Shown one piece after another: positions 13,711 to 22,770 of a DNA stretch of 64,000 bases. Source of the DNA: Candidatus Levyibacteriota bacterium (GTDB lineage: Bacteria; Patescibacteria; Microgenomatia; Levybacterales; UBA12049); NCBI GenBank assembly GCA_027334565.1, contig DAHWUP010000002.1:1-64000 (forward strand), in the 5' to 3' direction. The translations under genes were made by a program, and so were the position numbers. Below the pieces are notes generated by a model. The model made no database searches. It was given only the letters and a program-made list of their open reading frames with translations, and was not told the origin of the DNA. Positions within the stretch are counted from its first letter, which is position 1. Every line of letters starts with the position of its first letter.

Positions 13711-14041
13711 ACGGGGAACCGTTTCAAGAAAAAGACATAATAAATTGGCAAGTCTCACCAAGGGATACCGCGGGACTAAAAGTAGGCTGGTCAAAAAACA
13801 GCACGAAACTATTTTGCACGCCGGGGCATATGCGTTTCATGGCAGAAAGTTGCGCAAAAGGGACATACGAGGCCTCTGGATCGTGAGAATTTCGGAAGCC
13901 TGCAAAAAAGAAGGGACGTCATACAGCAAATTCATCAAAGGACTGAAAAAAGCCAACATAGAATTGGACAGAAAGATATTGGCTGATTTGGTGGTTAATG
14001 ATCCCGAAACTTTCAAACAGATTGTTGCATCGGCAAAATAG
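13697..14041 (+). CDS. rplT: 50S ribosomal protein L20
   Basis: A 114-aa basic rRNA-binding protein of normal L20 length: ARIKRGTVSRKRHNKLASL start, KGYRGTKSRL, HGRKLRKRDIRGLWIVRI and the C-terminal LADLVVNDPETFKQIV. L20 is needed early in 50S assembly and in other bacteria represses its own operon. The ATG lies inside the 59-aa ORF, suggesting coupling. Last gene of the thrS operon. Confidence 0.97.
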   Translation: MARIKRGTVSRKRHNKLASLTKGYRGTKSRLVKKQHETILHAGAYAFHGRKLRKRDIRGLWIVRISEACKKEGTSYSKFIKGLKKANIELDRKILADLVVNDPETFKQIVASAK

Positions 14042-14061
14042 CCCCAAATTATCCTATAATA

Positions 14062-14089
14062 TTGACATATCCGAATTTTACTATATAAT
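14062..14089 (+). promoter_or_regulatory. promoter of the DUF218 gene, leaderless
   Basis: TTGACA (14062-14067), 16-nt spacer, TATAAT (14084-14089), then 6 nt to ATG 14096. The expected start point coincides with the start codon. Confidence 0.8.
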
Positions 14090-14095
14090 GCGAGC

Positions 14096-14773
14096 ATGGA
14101 AAAAAGGGAAAGATCACCCGTTCAAGAACTGGAATTACCTCATGTTGATGCTTTGATTGTATTGGGAAGGAATTTCCAGCCGGGATTTAACAGGAAAACC
14201 TTAGCCGAGCAAAGATTTAACTTAAGCCCGGGATCAAGGATCAACGATCTTCCTGCAGGATTATTATTAAAGGCAGGGTTGACGGATACTCTGATTATTT
14301 CGACCGGCCATACCGCCGGTACAAACGTGCGCTCGGAAGCTAAGGCCATGAAAGACCATATTCAGGGAATATTCAAAAATATACCTGACAGCTCATTTAT
14401 TTTGGAGGAAACTTCAATCGACACGGAAGGCAATGCCAGGGAGGTTAAAAAAATTATCGATGCGCATCCGGAATTACAAACATTCGGCTTACTTACAGAC
14501 AGCAGTCATATGGAAAGAGCTGTACGGCTTTTCAAAAAAGCCGGAATATCGGTAATACCGTTTGATGCCCTGGCAATCATGCGAAATATGCGACCAACCT
14601 TAATAGAACATTATTTAAAATCTGAGGTTTACCGTAAAACGGAAAAACAAGAAAGAAATGCGCGAATAGTACAAACTTTACCTGTTTTACATCCTTTAAC
14701 CTCAAGGGTTTTGCATCAGGTTGCTCTTCGAACCAGAAATCCTAACACTTACAATCCGTATTATAAACGCTAG
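14096..14773 (+). CDS. DUF218/YdcF-like (ElyC/SanA) protein
   Basis: A 225-aa protein with the DUF218 pattern: a hydrophobic strand with VDALIVLGRNF, the G-T-S-A loop around STGHTAGTNVRSEA, EETSIDTEGNAREV (the E-x-S-x-x-T-x-x-N motif) and a late strand LLTDSSHMERA. Relatives include ElyC and SanA, which affect envelope integrity, and YdcF, which binds S-adenosylmethionine; the reaction is unknown. No transmembrane anchor is seen, unlike SanA, so this one looks cytoplasmic. Transcribed alone from a near-perfect leaderless promoter. Confidence 0.8.
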   Translation: MEKRERSPVQELELPHVDALIVLGRNFQPGFNRKTLAEQRFNLSPGSRINDLPAGLLLKAGLTDTLIISTGHTAGTNVRSEAKAMKDHIQGIFKNIPDSSFILEETSIDTEGNAREVKKIIDAHPELQTFGLLTDSSHMERAVRLFKKAGISVIPFDALAIMRNMRPTLIEHYLKSEVYRKTEKQERNARIVQTLPVLHPLTSRVLHQVALRTRNPNTYNPYYKR

Positions 14774-14809
14774 TTTCGGTTATACTTGTTTTTAAATCTA
14801 AAAACGCAC

Positions 14810-15262
14810 ATGAAAACGATTCTGTTTACCGATTACGGTTATAAACAATTAAAAGCCAAGCTGGATACCGAAATGAATAAAAGACCCGGCGCCGTAATAG
14901 CCCTGCAAAAAGGAAGGGATATGGGCGATTTATCGGAAAACGGTTTATATAAAGCTGCAAAAATGGAACTTAGCAATATCGATAGACAGATAAGATATCT
15001 TAAACACCTGCTTAAATACGGCAAGCCAACTGCGCCTAAAGACAATTCAACCATTCAGTTTGGGCATTTCGTTACGATCGAAGACAAAACGGGACGAAAG
15101 ACATATCAAATAGTGGGCGAATACGAAGCCAATCCCGGTGATTATAAAATATCTTTTATATCACCCCTTGGCAAGAACCTATTGGGAAAAGGAATAGGAA
15201 ACAAAATTCATCTTAAGACCATAAGAGGCATGAACGAATATTTAATCATTAAAATCGCTTAA
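14810..15262 (+). CDS. greA: transcription elongation factor GreA
   Basis: A 150-aa factor that rescues backtracked RNA polymerase by stimulating transcript cleavage. The N-terminal coiled coil (about residues 10-75) carries the tip motif GDLSENGLY with the acidic D and E residues that reach the polymerase active site, and the C-terminal FKBP-like domain (about 80-150) ends LIIKIA. Length is close to standard GreA (158). ATG 14810 is used; the in-frame TTG at 14786 lacks support. Its last 4 nt overlap the convergent ligase gene. Confidence 0.9.
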   Translation: MKTILFTDYGYKQLKAKLDTEMNKRPGAVIALQKGRDMGDLSENGLYKAAKMELSNIDRQIRYLKHLLKYGKPTAPKDNSTIQFGHFVTIEDKTGRKTYQIVGEYEANPGDYKISFISPLGKNLLGKGIGNKIHLKTIRGMNEYLIIKIA

Positions 15263-16422
15263 AGATCAAAGCCGAGAACTTTCAAAAATTCCCTGGTTTT
15301 GACCGGATCGCTTTTCCCGATATTTTCATAGATCTCTTTCAGTACGGACGGTGTATCTAAATCCTCCTCGAGTAACGCCAGCAGCTTATAAGTCGGATCA
15401 AACCGGCGTGTCTTTCCCGATCTTATCCATTGCAAAATATCTTTAAATTTTTTGTCGGCATTGTTCATTGCCTTTTCCGTATATTCCCAGTCATTTCGAT
15501 AGTGGTTTGACAAAAGCATAAAACGGATCGAATTCGCGGAAAATTTTTCCTTCAAATCCGAAATCATCACCAAGTTTCCCAACGATTTGGACATCTTTTC
15601 ACCTTTGTACGAAACTTGTCCGGTATGCATCCAATACTTTGCAAAAGGAATTTTTCCTGTGGCTTTTTCCGATTGCGCTATTTCCGCTTCATGGTGTGGG
15701 TAAATAAGATCTTTTCCCCCGCCGTGAATATCAATTTGTTCGCCCAAAGAACTTACCGCCATAGCCGAACATTCGATATGCCACCCGGGTCTCCCCTTAC
15801 CGAAAGGACTGCTAAAAGCAGGTATATGTTTGGGTTGATCGTCTTCTGTTTTCCTCCAAAGTGTGATGTCAAGGGGGTTGTGTTTATCCTTGTTGTCGAT
15901 ATCCTCTTCAAAATCACGCGCTATTTTCAGCATGTCCTCTTCGTGTAATCCGGATAGTTTTCCGTAGTCTTTGTCCTTTTTAACGTCGAGATAAACATTT
16001 CCGTCGTAAATATAAGCCGACTTATTATCAAGAAGTTTTTCGATAAGAACGACCATCATCGGAATTTGTTCGGAAGCAAAAAGATAATGGTCGGGTTTTA
16101 ACCAATTTAGAAAGTTCATATCATTAAGGAATTTTCTTGTCCAAAAGGAGGATAAGTTTTCCCAGGAAACGTTTTGTTCTTTCGCCCGTTTTAAGATATC
16201 ATTATCCCTGTCGTTTATGTCGGTTACGTTTTGCGAGTAATCAACCCGGTAGCCTTTATACTTAAAAAATCTTATAAGTGCGTCAAATGAAATATATGTG
16301 AAGGCATGACCCAGGTGGGTCGTGTCGTATGGTGTGATACCGCAAACATAAATTGTTACGGTCTTATCTTTCAGTGTTTCAAAATACTGAATGTTTTTGG
16401 TCAAAGTATTATAAATTTTCAT
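15259..16422 (-). CDS. cysteinyl-tRNA synthetase-family ligase, MshC-like
   Basis: A 387-aa class I ligase that activates cysteine. It has the zinc cysteine in YVCGITPYD, the HIGH-type motif THLGHA, WHIECSAMA and HGGGKDLIYPHHEAEIAQ (further zinc ligands) and KMSKS. Two features resemble MshC, the mycothiol-pathway Cys:GlcN-Ins ligase, more than housekeeping CysS: CGITPYD rather than CGPTVYD, and an end at V-LGFDL right after an EEDLDTP helix, without the CysS anticodon-binding domain (CysS is ~460 aa). It is divergent from a PIG-L deacetylase, the family of MshB. Alternatively it is simply a trimmed CysS of this lineage; which holds depends on whether another cysS exists in the genome. Confidence 0.8.
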   Translation of the reverse strand: MKIYNTLTKNIQYFETLKDKTVTIYVCGITPYDTTHLGHAFTYISFDALIRFFKYKGYRVDYSQNVTDINDRDNDILKRAKEQNVSWENLSSFWTRKFLNDMNFLNWLKPDHYLFASEQIPMMVVLIEKLLDNKSAYIYDGNVYLDVKKDKDYGKLSGLHEEDMLKIARDFEEDIDNKDKHNPLDITLWRKTEDDQPKHIPAFSSPFGKGRPGWHIECSAMAVSSLGEQIDIHGGGKDLIYPHHEAEIAQSEKATGKIPFAKYWMHTGQVSYKGEKMSKSLGNLVMISDLKEKFSANSIRFMLLSNHYRNDWEYTEKAMNNADKKFKDILQWIRSGKTRRFDPTYKLLALLEEDLDTPSVLKEIYENIGKSDPVKTREFLKVLGFDL

Positions 16423-16474
16423 AAGAAGTAAATCATACTATATTTTAAGTGAATAGTGTATAATCCAAAAACAC

Positions 16475-17179
16475 ATGAAAACGCTTTTAATCTTTGCGCA
16501 TCCCGACGATGAAACCTTTTCAAGCGGAGGGACAATAGCAAAATTAACATCTAAAGGTAATGTAGTAAATTTAATCACAGCCACCAAAGGCGAGGCAGGA
16601 CAGGTTGGCGATCCACCGGTTACCGACAGGAAGCATATTGCTAAAGTACGGGAACAGGAGTTAAGAAATGCCGCCAAAATCCTGGGAATTTCAAAGATCC
16701 ATTTTTTGGGGCTAATTGACGGAACCCTACATAAAGTCAAAACCGAAGCGATAGTAAAAAAAGTTTTGCCGATTCTCAAACAGGAAAAGCCTGACGTGAT
16801 TATCACTTTCGATTCAACCGGCGCTTCAAACCATCCGGATCATATCGCAATGAGTAAAGCAGCGACCATAGCTTTCAACCGATACGCGGTTTCCGTTAAA
16901 AAACACATCAGACTGTATCATACTGCCATTCCGCTTTCAAACCTAAAGAAACTTGAAAAAACCGGTATGTCGTACAACGCTTTCGGAAAAATGAAAGGAG
17001 TCTCGGATGAACTGATAACCACCAAATCCGACATTTCCAAACAATTTAGAAAAAAAGTTAAAGCTTTAAAGCAACACCGAACGCAGCACAAGGATTGGGA
17101 AAGATTTTTAAAAAGAGAATTTGCTGTTGATTTGAACAAAGAATATTTTACCCTAATCTCCGAGAACGAAATCGGCTAA
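16475..17179 (+). CDS. PIG-L/LmbE-family deacetylase
   Basis: A 234-aa zinc hydrolase of the N-acetylglucosaminyl deacetylase family. Metal ligands sit in AHPDDE (residues 8-13) and SNHPDH near 120, the hallmark of MshB, BshB and LmbE. Substrates in this family are GlcNAc attached to inositol, malate or lipids. It is divergent from the MshC-like ligase with only 52 nt between them, and a TATAAT at 16459-16464 precedes its ATG by 10 nt. The pairing suggests a low-molecular-weight thiol or another amino-sugar conjugate pathway, but no glycosyltransferase or acetyltransferase of such a pathway is visible here. Confidence 0.85.
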   Translation: MKTLLIFAHPDDETFSSGGTIAKLTSKGNVVNLITATKGEAGQVGDPPVTDRKHIAKVREQELRNAAKILGISKIHFLGLIDGTLHKVKTEAIVKKVLPILKQEKPDVIITFDSTGASNHPDHIAMSKAATIAFNRYAVSVKKHIRLYHTAIPLSNLKKLEKTGMSYNAFGKMKGVSDELITTKSDISKQFRKKVKALKQHRTQHKDWERFLKREFAVDLNKEYFTLISENEIG

Positions 17180-17223
17180 TTGAAACTCCCAATTTAGTCC
17201 GGTTTTTGCTATCATAATAGACA

Positions 17224-18258
17224 ATGGATGAAGAACTGATAGGAATTAAAAACACGGCCTTATCGCTCATTTTGGAATCCGAAGACCTTGAAAGTTTGGA
17301 GGAAACCAAACTACAATTTTTGGGCAGGAACGGGAAACTGACCCTGGCGTTAAAAAAAATTACCGAAGTCCCGGTCGATGAAAGAAAGGAATTCGGAATT
17401 TTGGCGAATGAAGTAAAACAAGCCATCGAAGAAGCGATACAATCACAAAGTAATAAACTAAGTAAACGCAAGCTAACCCGGGTAATTGAAAAGATAGATG
17501 TTACAAATCCGGGTATAAAACCCGCCTTGGGTCACTTGCACCTGGTGACCCAGGCGATCGAAGAAATAACCGCCGTTTTTGCCAAGATCGGTTTTGAAAG
17601 AGTAAGGTATCCGGAAATAGAATGGGATTGGTATGCTTTTACAGCGCTAAATTTTCCTCAAAATCATCCGGCAAGAGACGAATGGGAGACATTCTTTATC
17701 GATACCCCCCCGGATCCCGAAAAAGGCAAAATGGTTTTAACTCCGCATACTTCTTCGGGACAGATCCGTGAGATGGAGAAGAGTAAGCCACCGATAAGAA
17801 TGTTAAACATCGCCAAATGTTATCGAAGACAATCGGACATCTCTCACACTCCGATGTTTCACCAATTTGAGGGCCTGGTCATAGACCAAAACATCTCCAT
17901 TACCCATCTTAAAGGCACGCTTGATTATTTTGCCAAAAGTTATTTCGGACCTAAACGCATATCAAGGATAAGGCCGTATCATTTCCAATTCACAGAACCC
18001 TCGTTTGAAGTCGATGTGACCTGCGGAGTCTGTCTTGGTAAAGGTTGTAAACTGTGTAAGGATGGATGGCTTGAAATGGGAGGCGCGGGAATGGTCCACC
18101 CGAACGTTTTGATAGCGGGAGGAATCGATCCGAAACAATATTCGGGATTCGCTTTCGGATGGGGGGTTGAACGGGTTTTAATGATGAAAGAAGGCATGCA
18201 AATAGACGACCTAAGACTTTTATATTCTAACGATTTAAGATTTTTGAAACAATTTTAA
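17224..18258 (+). CDS. pheS: phenylalanine--tRNA ligase alpha subunit
   Basis: A 344-aa class II synthetase subunit that forms an (alpha-beta)2 enzyme with PheT. A short N-terminal helical part (1-85) is followed by the catalytic core: LTPHTSSGQIREM, motif 2 CYRRQSDISHTPMFHQFEGLVID, TEPSFEVDV and motif 3 GFAFGWGVERVLMMK. A CGVCLGKGCKLCK zinc-ribbon-like insert before WLEMGGAGMVHP is normal for several bacterial PheS. CATAAT at 17213-17218 lies 5 nt before the ATG, so it is probably leaderless. pheT follows 30 nt later. Confidence 0.97.
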   Translation: MDEELIGIKNTALSLILESEDLESLEETKLQFLGRNGKLTLALKKITEVPVDERKEFGILANEVKQAIEEAIQSQSNKLSKRKLTRVIEKIDVTNPGIKPALGHLHLVTQAIEEITAVFAKIGFERVRYPEIEWDWYAFTALNFPQNHPARDEWETFFIDTPPDPEKGKMVLTPHTSSGQIREMEKSKPPIRMLNIAKCYRRQSDISHTPMFHQFEGLVIDQNISITHLKGTLDYFAKSYFGPKRISRIRPYHFQFTEPSFEVDVTCGVCLGKGCKLCKDGWLEMGGAGMVHPNVLIAGGIDPKQYSGFAFGWGVERVLMMKEGMQIDDLRLLYSNDLRFLKQF

Positions 18259-18288
18259 AAATAAATAAACAATTAAACGCTTAAAACA

Positions 18289-20238
18289 ATGAATATCAAA
18301 ATTTTAGACAGCTGGTTAAGAGACTACCTTAAAACCGAAGCCTCGCCTCAAAAAATCGGCGAGCTGCTTTCCTTATCCAGTGTTTCGATCGAGAGAATTG
18401 AAAACTACGGTAATGACTATATTTACGATATCGAGGTAACCACCAACCGGCCAGACCTGATGAGTATCACGGGAATTGCCAGGGAAGCGGCGGCGATACT
18501 TCCCAGATTTGGTATTAAAGCTGAATTTTTACCTCCCAAAATCCCCAAAGTCTTTCCGGGGGAAAACTTATCGATAAAAATTATCAACGATCCAAAACTG
18601 GTCAACAGGGTATTGGCAGTTTCGATGGATGTAAAAATCAACCCCTCGCCCAAGATCGTGAGAGAACGCCTGGAAACAAGCGGTATCAGGAGTCTGAATA
18701 ACGTCATCGACGTCACCAATTACGTAATGCGAATCGTAGGACACCCCGCGCATGTTTTCGATCTGGACAGACTGAATTCAAAAGAGTTGATTATCCGGGA
18801 AGCAAAGAAAGAGGAACAGATAGAAACCTTGGATAACAAAATTTATTCGCTTAAGGGCGGAGAAATCGTAGCGGAGAACGATAAGGGCGAAGTCGTCGAT
18901 TTATTGGGAATCATGGGTCTTGCCAATAGCGTCGTTACCGACGAAACTCAACGCATCCTTTTTTTCATTGATAACAATGATCCTTATCGTATTCGCAAAA
19001 CGTCGATGGATATGGGCATAAGAACCGAAGCGGCCACCATAAACGAAAAGGGGATCGATCCGGAAATAGCCCTTGAGGCTTTAACCCTGGGTATTTCTTT
19101 ATTTGAAAAGTATGCACAAGCAAAAAATGTCTCTCAAATAGTTGATATTTATCCCAATAAACCCGTGCAAAGGAAAATTACGGTTTCATTTGACCAAATT
19201 AGAAGAATCATCGGAGTAGATGTTGACGACAAACAGTGGACAGCCGCTCTTGGGATGATGGGTTTTATTACTAAAATCGAAAAGGGTGTATTTGAAATTT
19301 CCGTACCTTCTTTCAGACTTTCTGACATAAGAAATGAAGAAGATGTGATCGAGGAAATCGCCCGAATCTACGGTTACCATAAACTACCCAGTATTTTGCC
19401 ACCTTTAAGCCAGACCATAACCGCACGTTCTGCAATAGACCGTTTTTACTGGGAATCCAAGATAAAACAAGCAATGAAATACTGGGGTTTTACCGAATGT
19501 TATACATATTCATTCGTTTCGGAAGAAATGTTTGACGGACCGATCGATAAAGCGTTGAAAATCGCCAATCCTTTGACCAATGACTACATCTATATGCGCA
19601 ATTCCTTGGTTCCAAGTCTTTTGCAGGTTATCAGTGACAATAAGCAGACAGAAGAAATGGCATTATTTGAAATATCCAATATTTATTTAAAAAGAGCCGG
19701 CGGTTTACCTAGGGAAAATCTTTCTTTCGCAGGTGTCTTAAAAAAGGAAAAAGCCGATTTTTTTAAATTAAAGGGGCTTATCGAACAGGTTTTAGCCGAT
19801 ATCGGCGTAGAAACATTAACCTTTAAACCGTCCACAAAAGGCGGTTCGGGCGCATCGGTTTTTATCAAAAGCGAATATTTAGGCGAAATTGAATTACTCG
19901 ACACCGACTTAGTTGATTTCGAACTTGATTTGGACCTGATATTGGAACACGCCAGCAATAAAAAAGTGTTTAAGCCGTTTGCGAAGTACCCGCCTATGGT
20001 CGAGGATTTAACACTAAACGTCAACGAAAGGATCAATACTCAGGAAATCATCGATCATGTTCTTAGACAAAGTAACCTGATCACTGCAGTTACTCTAAAG
20101 GATACCTATAAAAATTCCAGGACTTTCCATATCATATTCCAGGATCTTGAGAAAAATTTGACCAAAAGTGACGTTACCAGGTTAAGGGGAAAAATCATTG
20201 CATCTTTAGCCGAACGCTTTAAAGCAGACATCAAATAG
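18289..20238 (+). CDS. pheT: phenylalanine--tRNA ligase beta subunit, short form
   Basis: A 649-aa subunit compared with ~790 in most bacteria. It lacks the EMAP-II-like tRNA-binding insertion that normally follows the first ~40 residues: the sequence passes straight from LSLSSVSIERIENYGND to DIEVTTNRPDLMS. Remaining domains are B3/B4 with editing (RVLAVSMDV, VIDVTNYVM, HPAHVFDLDRL), B5 (ITVSFDQIRRIIGVDV), the inactive class II core and the C-terminal FDX-ACB domain (FAKYPPMVEDLTLNV). The gene stops 1 nt from the convergent PBP gene, so transcription from either side must run into the other. Confidence 0.95.
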   Translation: MNIKILDSWLRDYLKTEASPQKIGELLSLSSVSIERIENYGNDYIYDIEVTTNRPDLMSITGIAREAAAILPRFGIKAEFLPPKIPKVFPGENLSIKIINDPKLVNRVLAVSMDVKINPSPKIVRERLETSGIRSLNNVIDVTNYVMRIVGHPAHVFDLDRLNSKELIIREAKKEEQIETLDNKIYSLKGGEIVAENDKGEVVDLLGIMGLANSVVTDETQRILFFIDNNDPYRIRKTSMDMGIRTEAATINEKGIDPEIALEALTLGISLFEKYAQAKNVSQIVDIYPNKPVQRKITVSFDQIRRIIGVDVDDKQWTAALGMMGFITKIEKGVFEISVPSFRLSDIRNEEDVIEEIARIYGYHKLPSILPPLSQTITARSAIDRFYWESKIKQAMKYWGFTECYTYSFVSEEMFDGPIDKALKIANPLTNDYIYMRNSLVPSLLQVISDNKQTEEMALFEISNIYLKRAGGLPRENLSFAGVLKKEKADFFKLKGLIEQVLADIGVETLTFKPSTKGGSGASVFIKSEYLGEIELLDTDLVDFELDLDLILEHASNKKVFKPFAKYPPMVEDLTLNVNERINTQEIIDHVLRQSNLITAVTLKDTYKNSRTFHIIFQDLEKNLTKSDVTRLRGKIIASLAERFKADIK

Positions 20239-20239
20239 T

Positions 20240-22675
20240 TTAAGGGGTCGGCGTTGGTGTCTGGGTCGGCGTTGGTGTCTGGGTCGGCGTTGAACCTGAA
20301 GTCGGTGTCGGTGTCGGCGTGGTAGCGGATGAACTCGGATACTGGTAATCCGAGGTTTCGGTAGGCGGATAATACTCCGGATGATCGGCCGCATAGGTCT
20401 GCTTTATCCATGCGTCTATTCCATCCTGCCACCGGTTTTTGCCGTCCGTTGAAATCGGGTCATTTTCCTTAAACACGATGTAGTCTTTAACGGTATAATC
20501 TCCGTGGTCTATCTCGGCCTGATTGGCAAGTTTACCGCTTTGATGATTGGATAATTTGATTTTGGCATAAATCGGTGAAGGGGAGGTCGGCTCCGTACCT
20601 TTGATAAAGTACTCGCTTCTTGTCGGCTCTCCCGACACCGGCAGACCTCCACCATAAGCATCGATTAGCATTGCGATTACATCGTCAGGTTTTTGCGGCG
20701 GCTGGTCGGGTTTTCCCTTTAAAACAAAGCTAATGATCTTATTCCAGATGGGTGCAGCACCGGTGATTCCCGAAGCTACCTTGTTCATCGGGCTATTATC
20801 GTTATTTCCCACCCAGACGCCGACGACATATGACGGGGTATACCCGATGGTCCAGTTATCCCTGATATCGTTGGTGGTTCCGGTTTTCACGGATACGCTC
20901 GGATGTCCGGCAACGACCAACTGGGAATATAAACCGAATTCGGCACTTCTGGCATTGTTATCAAGCAGGATATGGGAAATCAGGAAACTTACTTCCGGTG
21001 AAAATATCCGTTGCGGCTGGGGTGAATTATATTTATAGAGTACGTTACCTTTAGAATCGTCAACTTCAAGTATGCTTACCAAAGGCATTTTTTCTCCTCC
21101 GTTGGCAAATACCCCGTATGCCTCCATTTCATCGATCAACCGAACGTCCCTTCCGCCCAAAACCAGTGAATAACCGACGCTTTGCAAATTGGCCGGAGTC
21201 GGTTGCCAGTTTTCGATTCCCATGTCGTATGCGTTTTGCATGACATTCTTAATTCCCACCATCGCCAACATTTTTACCGCGGGAACGTTGATGGAATTTG
21301 CAAGAGCAAATCTTACCTGGATAGGACCCCGGTATTTGCCGTCGTAATTTACCGGTATGTAATCGGGTTCGCTGTCCGTCGCTTTAAAATTGGTCGCAAC
21401 ATCCATCAAAAGGGTTGCAGCAGTGTACCCTCTGGTAAAAGCGGTAGCATACGTAATTGGCTTAAGCGACGATCCGGGCTGTCGATATGACAACGCTGCG
21501 TTGAAATTACCATCGTTCTTGGTATCAAAATAATCCTCGCTTCCCACCATTGCCAAAATTTGCCCCGTCTTAGGATCGGTAACCATTGCAGCTGCGTTGG
21601 TCAAATGAAATTCGTTTTTATCCTTGGCAACTTCGCTTTTGACGATTTGTTCCGCCTGTTGTTCGATATTATAATCTAAAGTTGTTTTAACCCGTAAGCC
21701 ACCGTTTTCAACCACCTGTTCACCGAACTGATTAATTAACTGCTGCTTAACGTAAAAAACAAAGTGTGGTGCCTTGATGCCGGTGTTGTTTTCCGAGAAA
21801 GTTGTATCCGCGATTTCTTTGTTCGCCGCATCAGCCTGCTTTTGCGTGATATATCCGTCTCTCACCATTGCGCTTAACACTTCCTGGGTTCTTTGCAGAT
21901 AATATTTGTTTCCGGAAAACGGCGAGTAGGTCGACGGGCTTTGCGGAAGACCGGCCAAAAATGCACATTGTGCCAAGTCGAGGTCTTTGACATCTTTACC
22001 AAAATAAGTCTGCGCCGCGGCCTCAACGCCAACCGCCGTCCCGCCATAAGGCACGTCATTTAGGTACATTTCGAGGATCTGGTCCTTCGAATATTTCCTG
22101 TCCACCTGGATCGATAAGATCAGTTCCTTTATTTTCCTCGGCAATGTCTGTTCGGACGTTAAAAGCACATTTTTTACCAGCTGCTGAGTCAATGTCGATC
22201 CTCCGGAAACTCCCCTAAGAAGGATAATATCGCGTATGGCTCTTAAATATCCGGTGATAGAAAATCCGCTGTTTTGATAAAAGGTTCTGTCCTCAATGGA
22301 GATCGTCCCCTGTTGCAAGTACTTAGGTATATTATTTATAGTTACGTAAGAACGGTTCTGGTTTTGATAAACCGAATAAAGCAAAACACCGTTCCTGTCG
22401 TAGATACCGCTTGATTGGCTGGATTGCGCGGCAATTAACTTACCCGGGGCAGGCAAGTCCCTTCCGTACCAGACAAACAAAACTACGGTAAGTAAAATAA
22501 TTCCGATCAAACCGAAAAAAGCCAGTTTTGCCAGCCTTTGGTATAAAACCAGTTTGGGTGTGCGGCTAAGATTACGATTAAGATTGCGGAAAGGATTATA
22601 CCTTTTTGGAATGCTGGGAAGACTTAGGATGAAGTACTTACTCCTCCTTCGTGAAGTTCTGGCGTAATCGAGCAT
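20240..22675 (-). CDS. class A penicillin-binding protein (glycosyltransferase plus transpeptidase)
   Basis: An 811-aa bifunctional peptidoglycan synthase. A basic cytoplasmic start and one transmembrane helix (about 47-70) precede the GT51 domain with SIEDRTFYQNSG (the catalytic Glu; Asn replaces the usual His), GGSTLTQQLVKN and RKIKELILSIQ. The transpeptidase domain has PGSSLKP (SxxK), ANSINVPA (SxN) and VKTGTTND (KTG). The C-terminal ~30 residues are a Pro-Thr tail encoded by 18-bp repeats at 20243-20320. ATG complement 22673-22675 is preferred over the TTG 9 nt upstream. Shows that this cell builds its own peptidoglycan. Confidence 0.95.
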   Translation of the reverse strand: MLDYARTSRRRSKYFILSLPSIPKRYNPFRNLNRNLSRTPKLVLYQRLAKLAFFGLIGIILLTVVLFVWYGRDLPAPGKLIAAQSSQSSGIYDRNGVLLYSVYQNQNRSYVTINNIPKYLQQGTISIEDRTFYQNSGFSITGYLRAIRDIILLRGVSGGSTLTQQLVKNVLLTSEQTLPRKIKELILSIQVDRKYSKDQILEMYLNDVPYGGTAVGVEAAAQTYFGKDVKDLDLAQCAFLAGLPQSPSTYSPFSGNKYYLQRTQEVLSAMVRDGYITQKQADAANKEIADTTFSENNTGIKAPHFVFYVKQQLINQFGEQVVENGGLRVKTTLDYNIEQQAEQIVKSEVAKDKNEFHLTNAAAMVTDPKTGQILAMVGSEDYFDTKNDGNFNAALSYRQPGSSLKPITYATAFTRGYTAATLLMDVATNFKATDSEPDYIPVNYDGKYRGPIQVRFALANSINVPAVKMLAMVGIKNVMQNAYDMGIENWQPTPANLQSVGYSLVLGGRDVRLIDEMEAYGVFANGGEKMPLVSILEVDDSKGNVLYKYNSPQPQRIFSPEVSFLISHILLDNNARSAEFGLYSQLVVAGHPSVSVKTGTTNDIRDNWTIGYTPSYVVGVWVGNNDNSPMNKVASGITGAAPIWNKIISFVLKGKPDQPPQKPDDVIAMLIDAYGGGLPVSGEPTRSEYFIKGTEPTSPSPIYAKIKLSNHQSGKLANQAEIDHGDYTVKDYIVFKENDPISTDGKNRWQDGIDAWIKQTYAADHPEYYPPTETSDYQYPSSSATTPTPTPTSGSTPTQTPTPTQTPTPTP
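20243..20320 (-). repeat. coding tandem repeat (Pro-Thr tail of the PBP)
   Basis: On the plus strand GTCGGCGTTGGTGTCTGG is repeated nearly exactly two to three times and then continues as degenerate GTCGGTGTCGGT units. Translated on the minus strand it gives T-P-T-Q-T-P-T-P type repeats. Such repeats change length easily by slippage. Confidence 0.8.
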
Positions 22676-22770
22676 AAACAACAAGTATTACCAATTTTAC
22701 GCTTAATTAAAAAATATATCAACCGCTAAGACCTTGGTTCCCAATCTTTGTGTATGCTATACTTAAAAAT

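Noticed and set aside
20243..20320. short direct repeats as a possible CRISPR array
   Set aside because: Repeats are contiguous, without spacers, in frame and code the Pro-Thr tail of the PBP; no cas genes are present.
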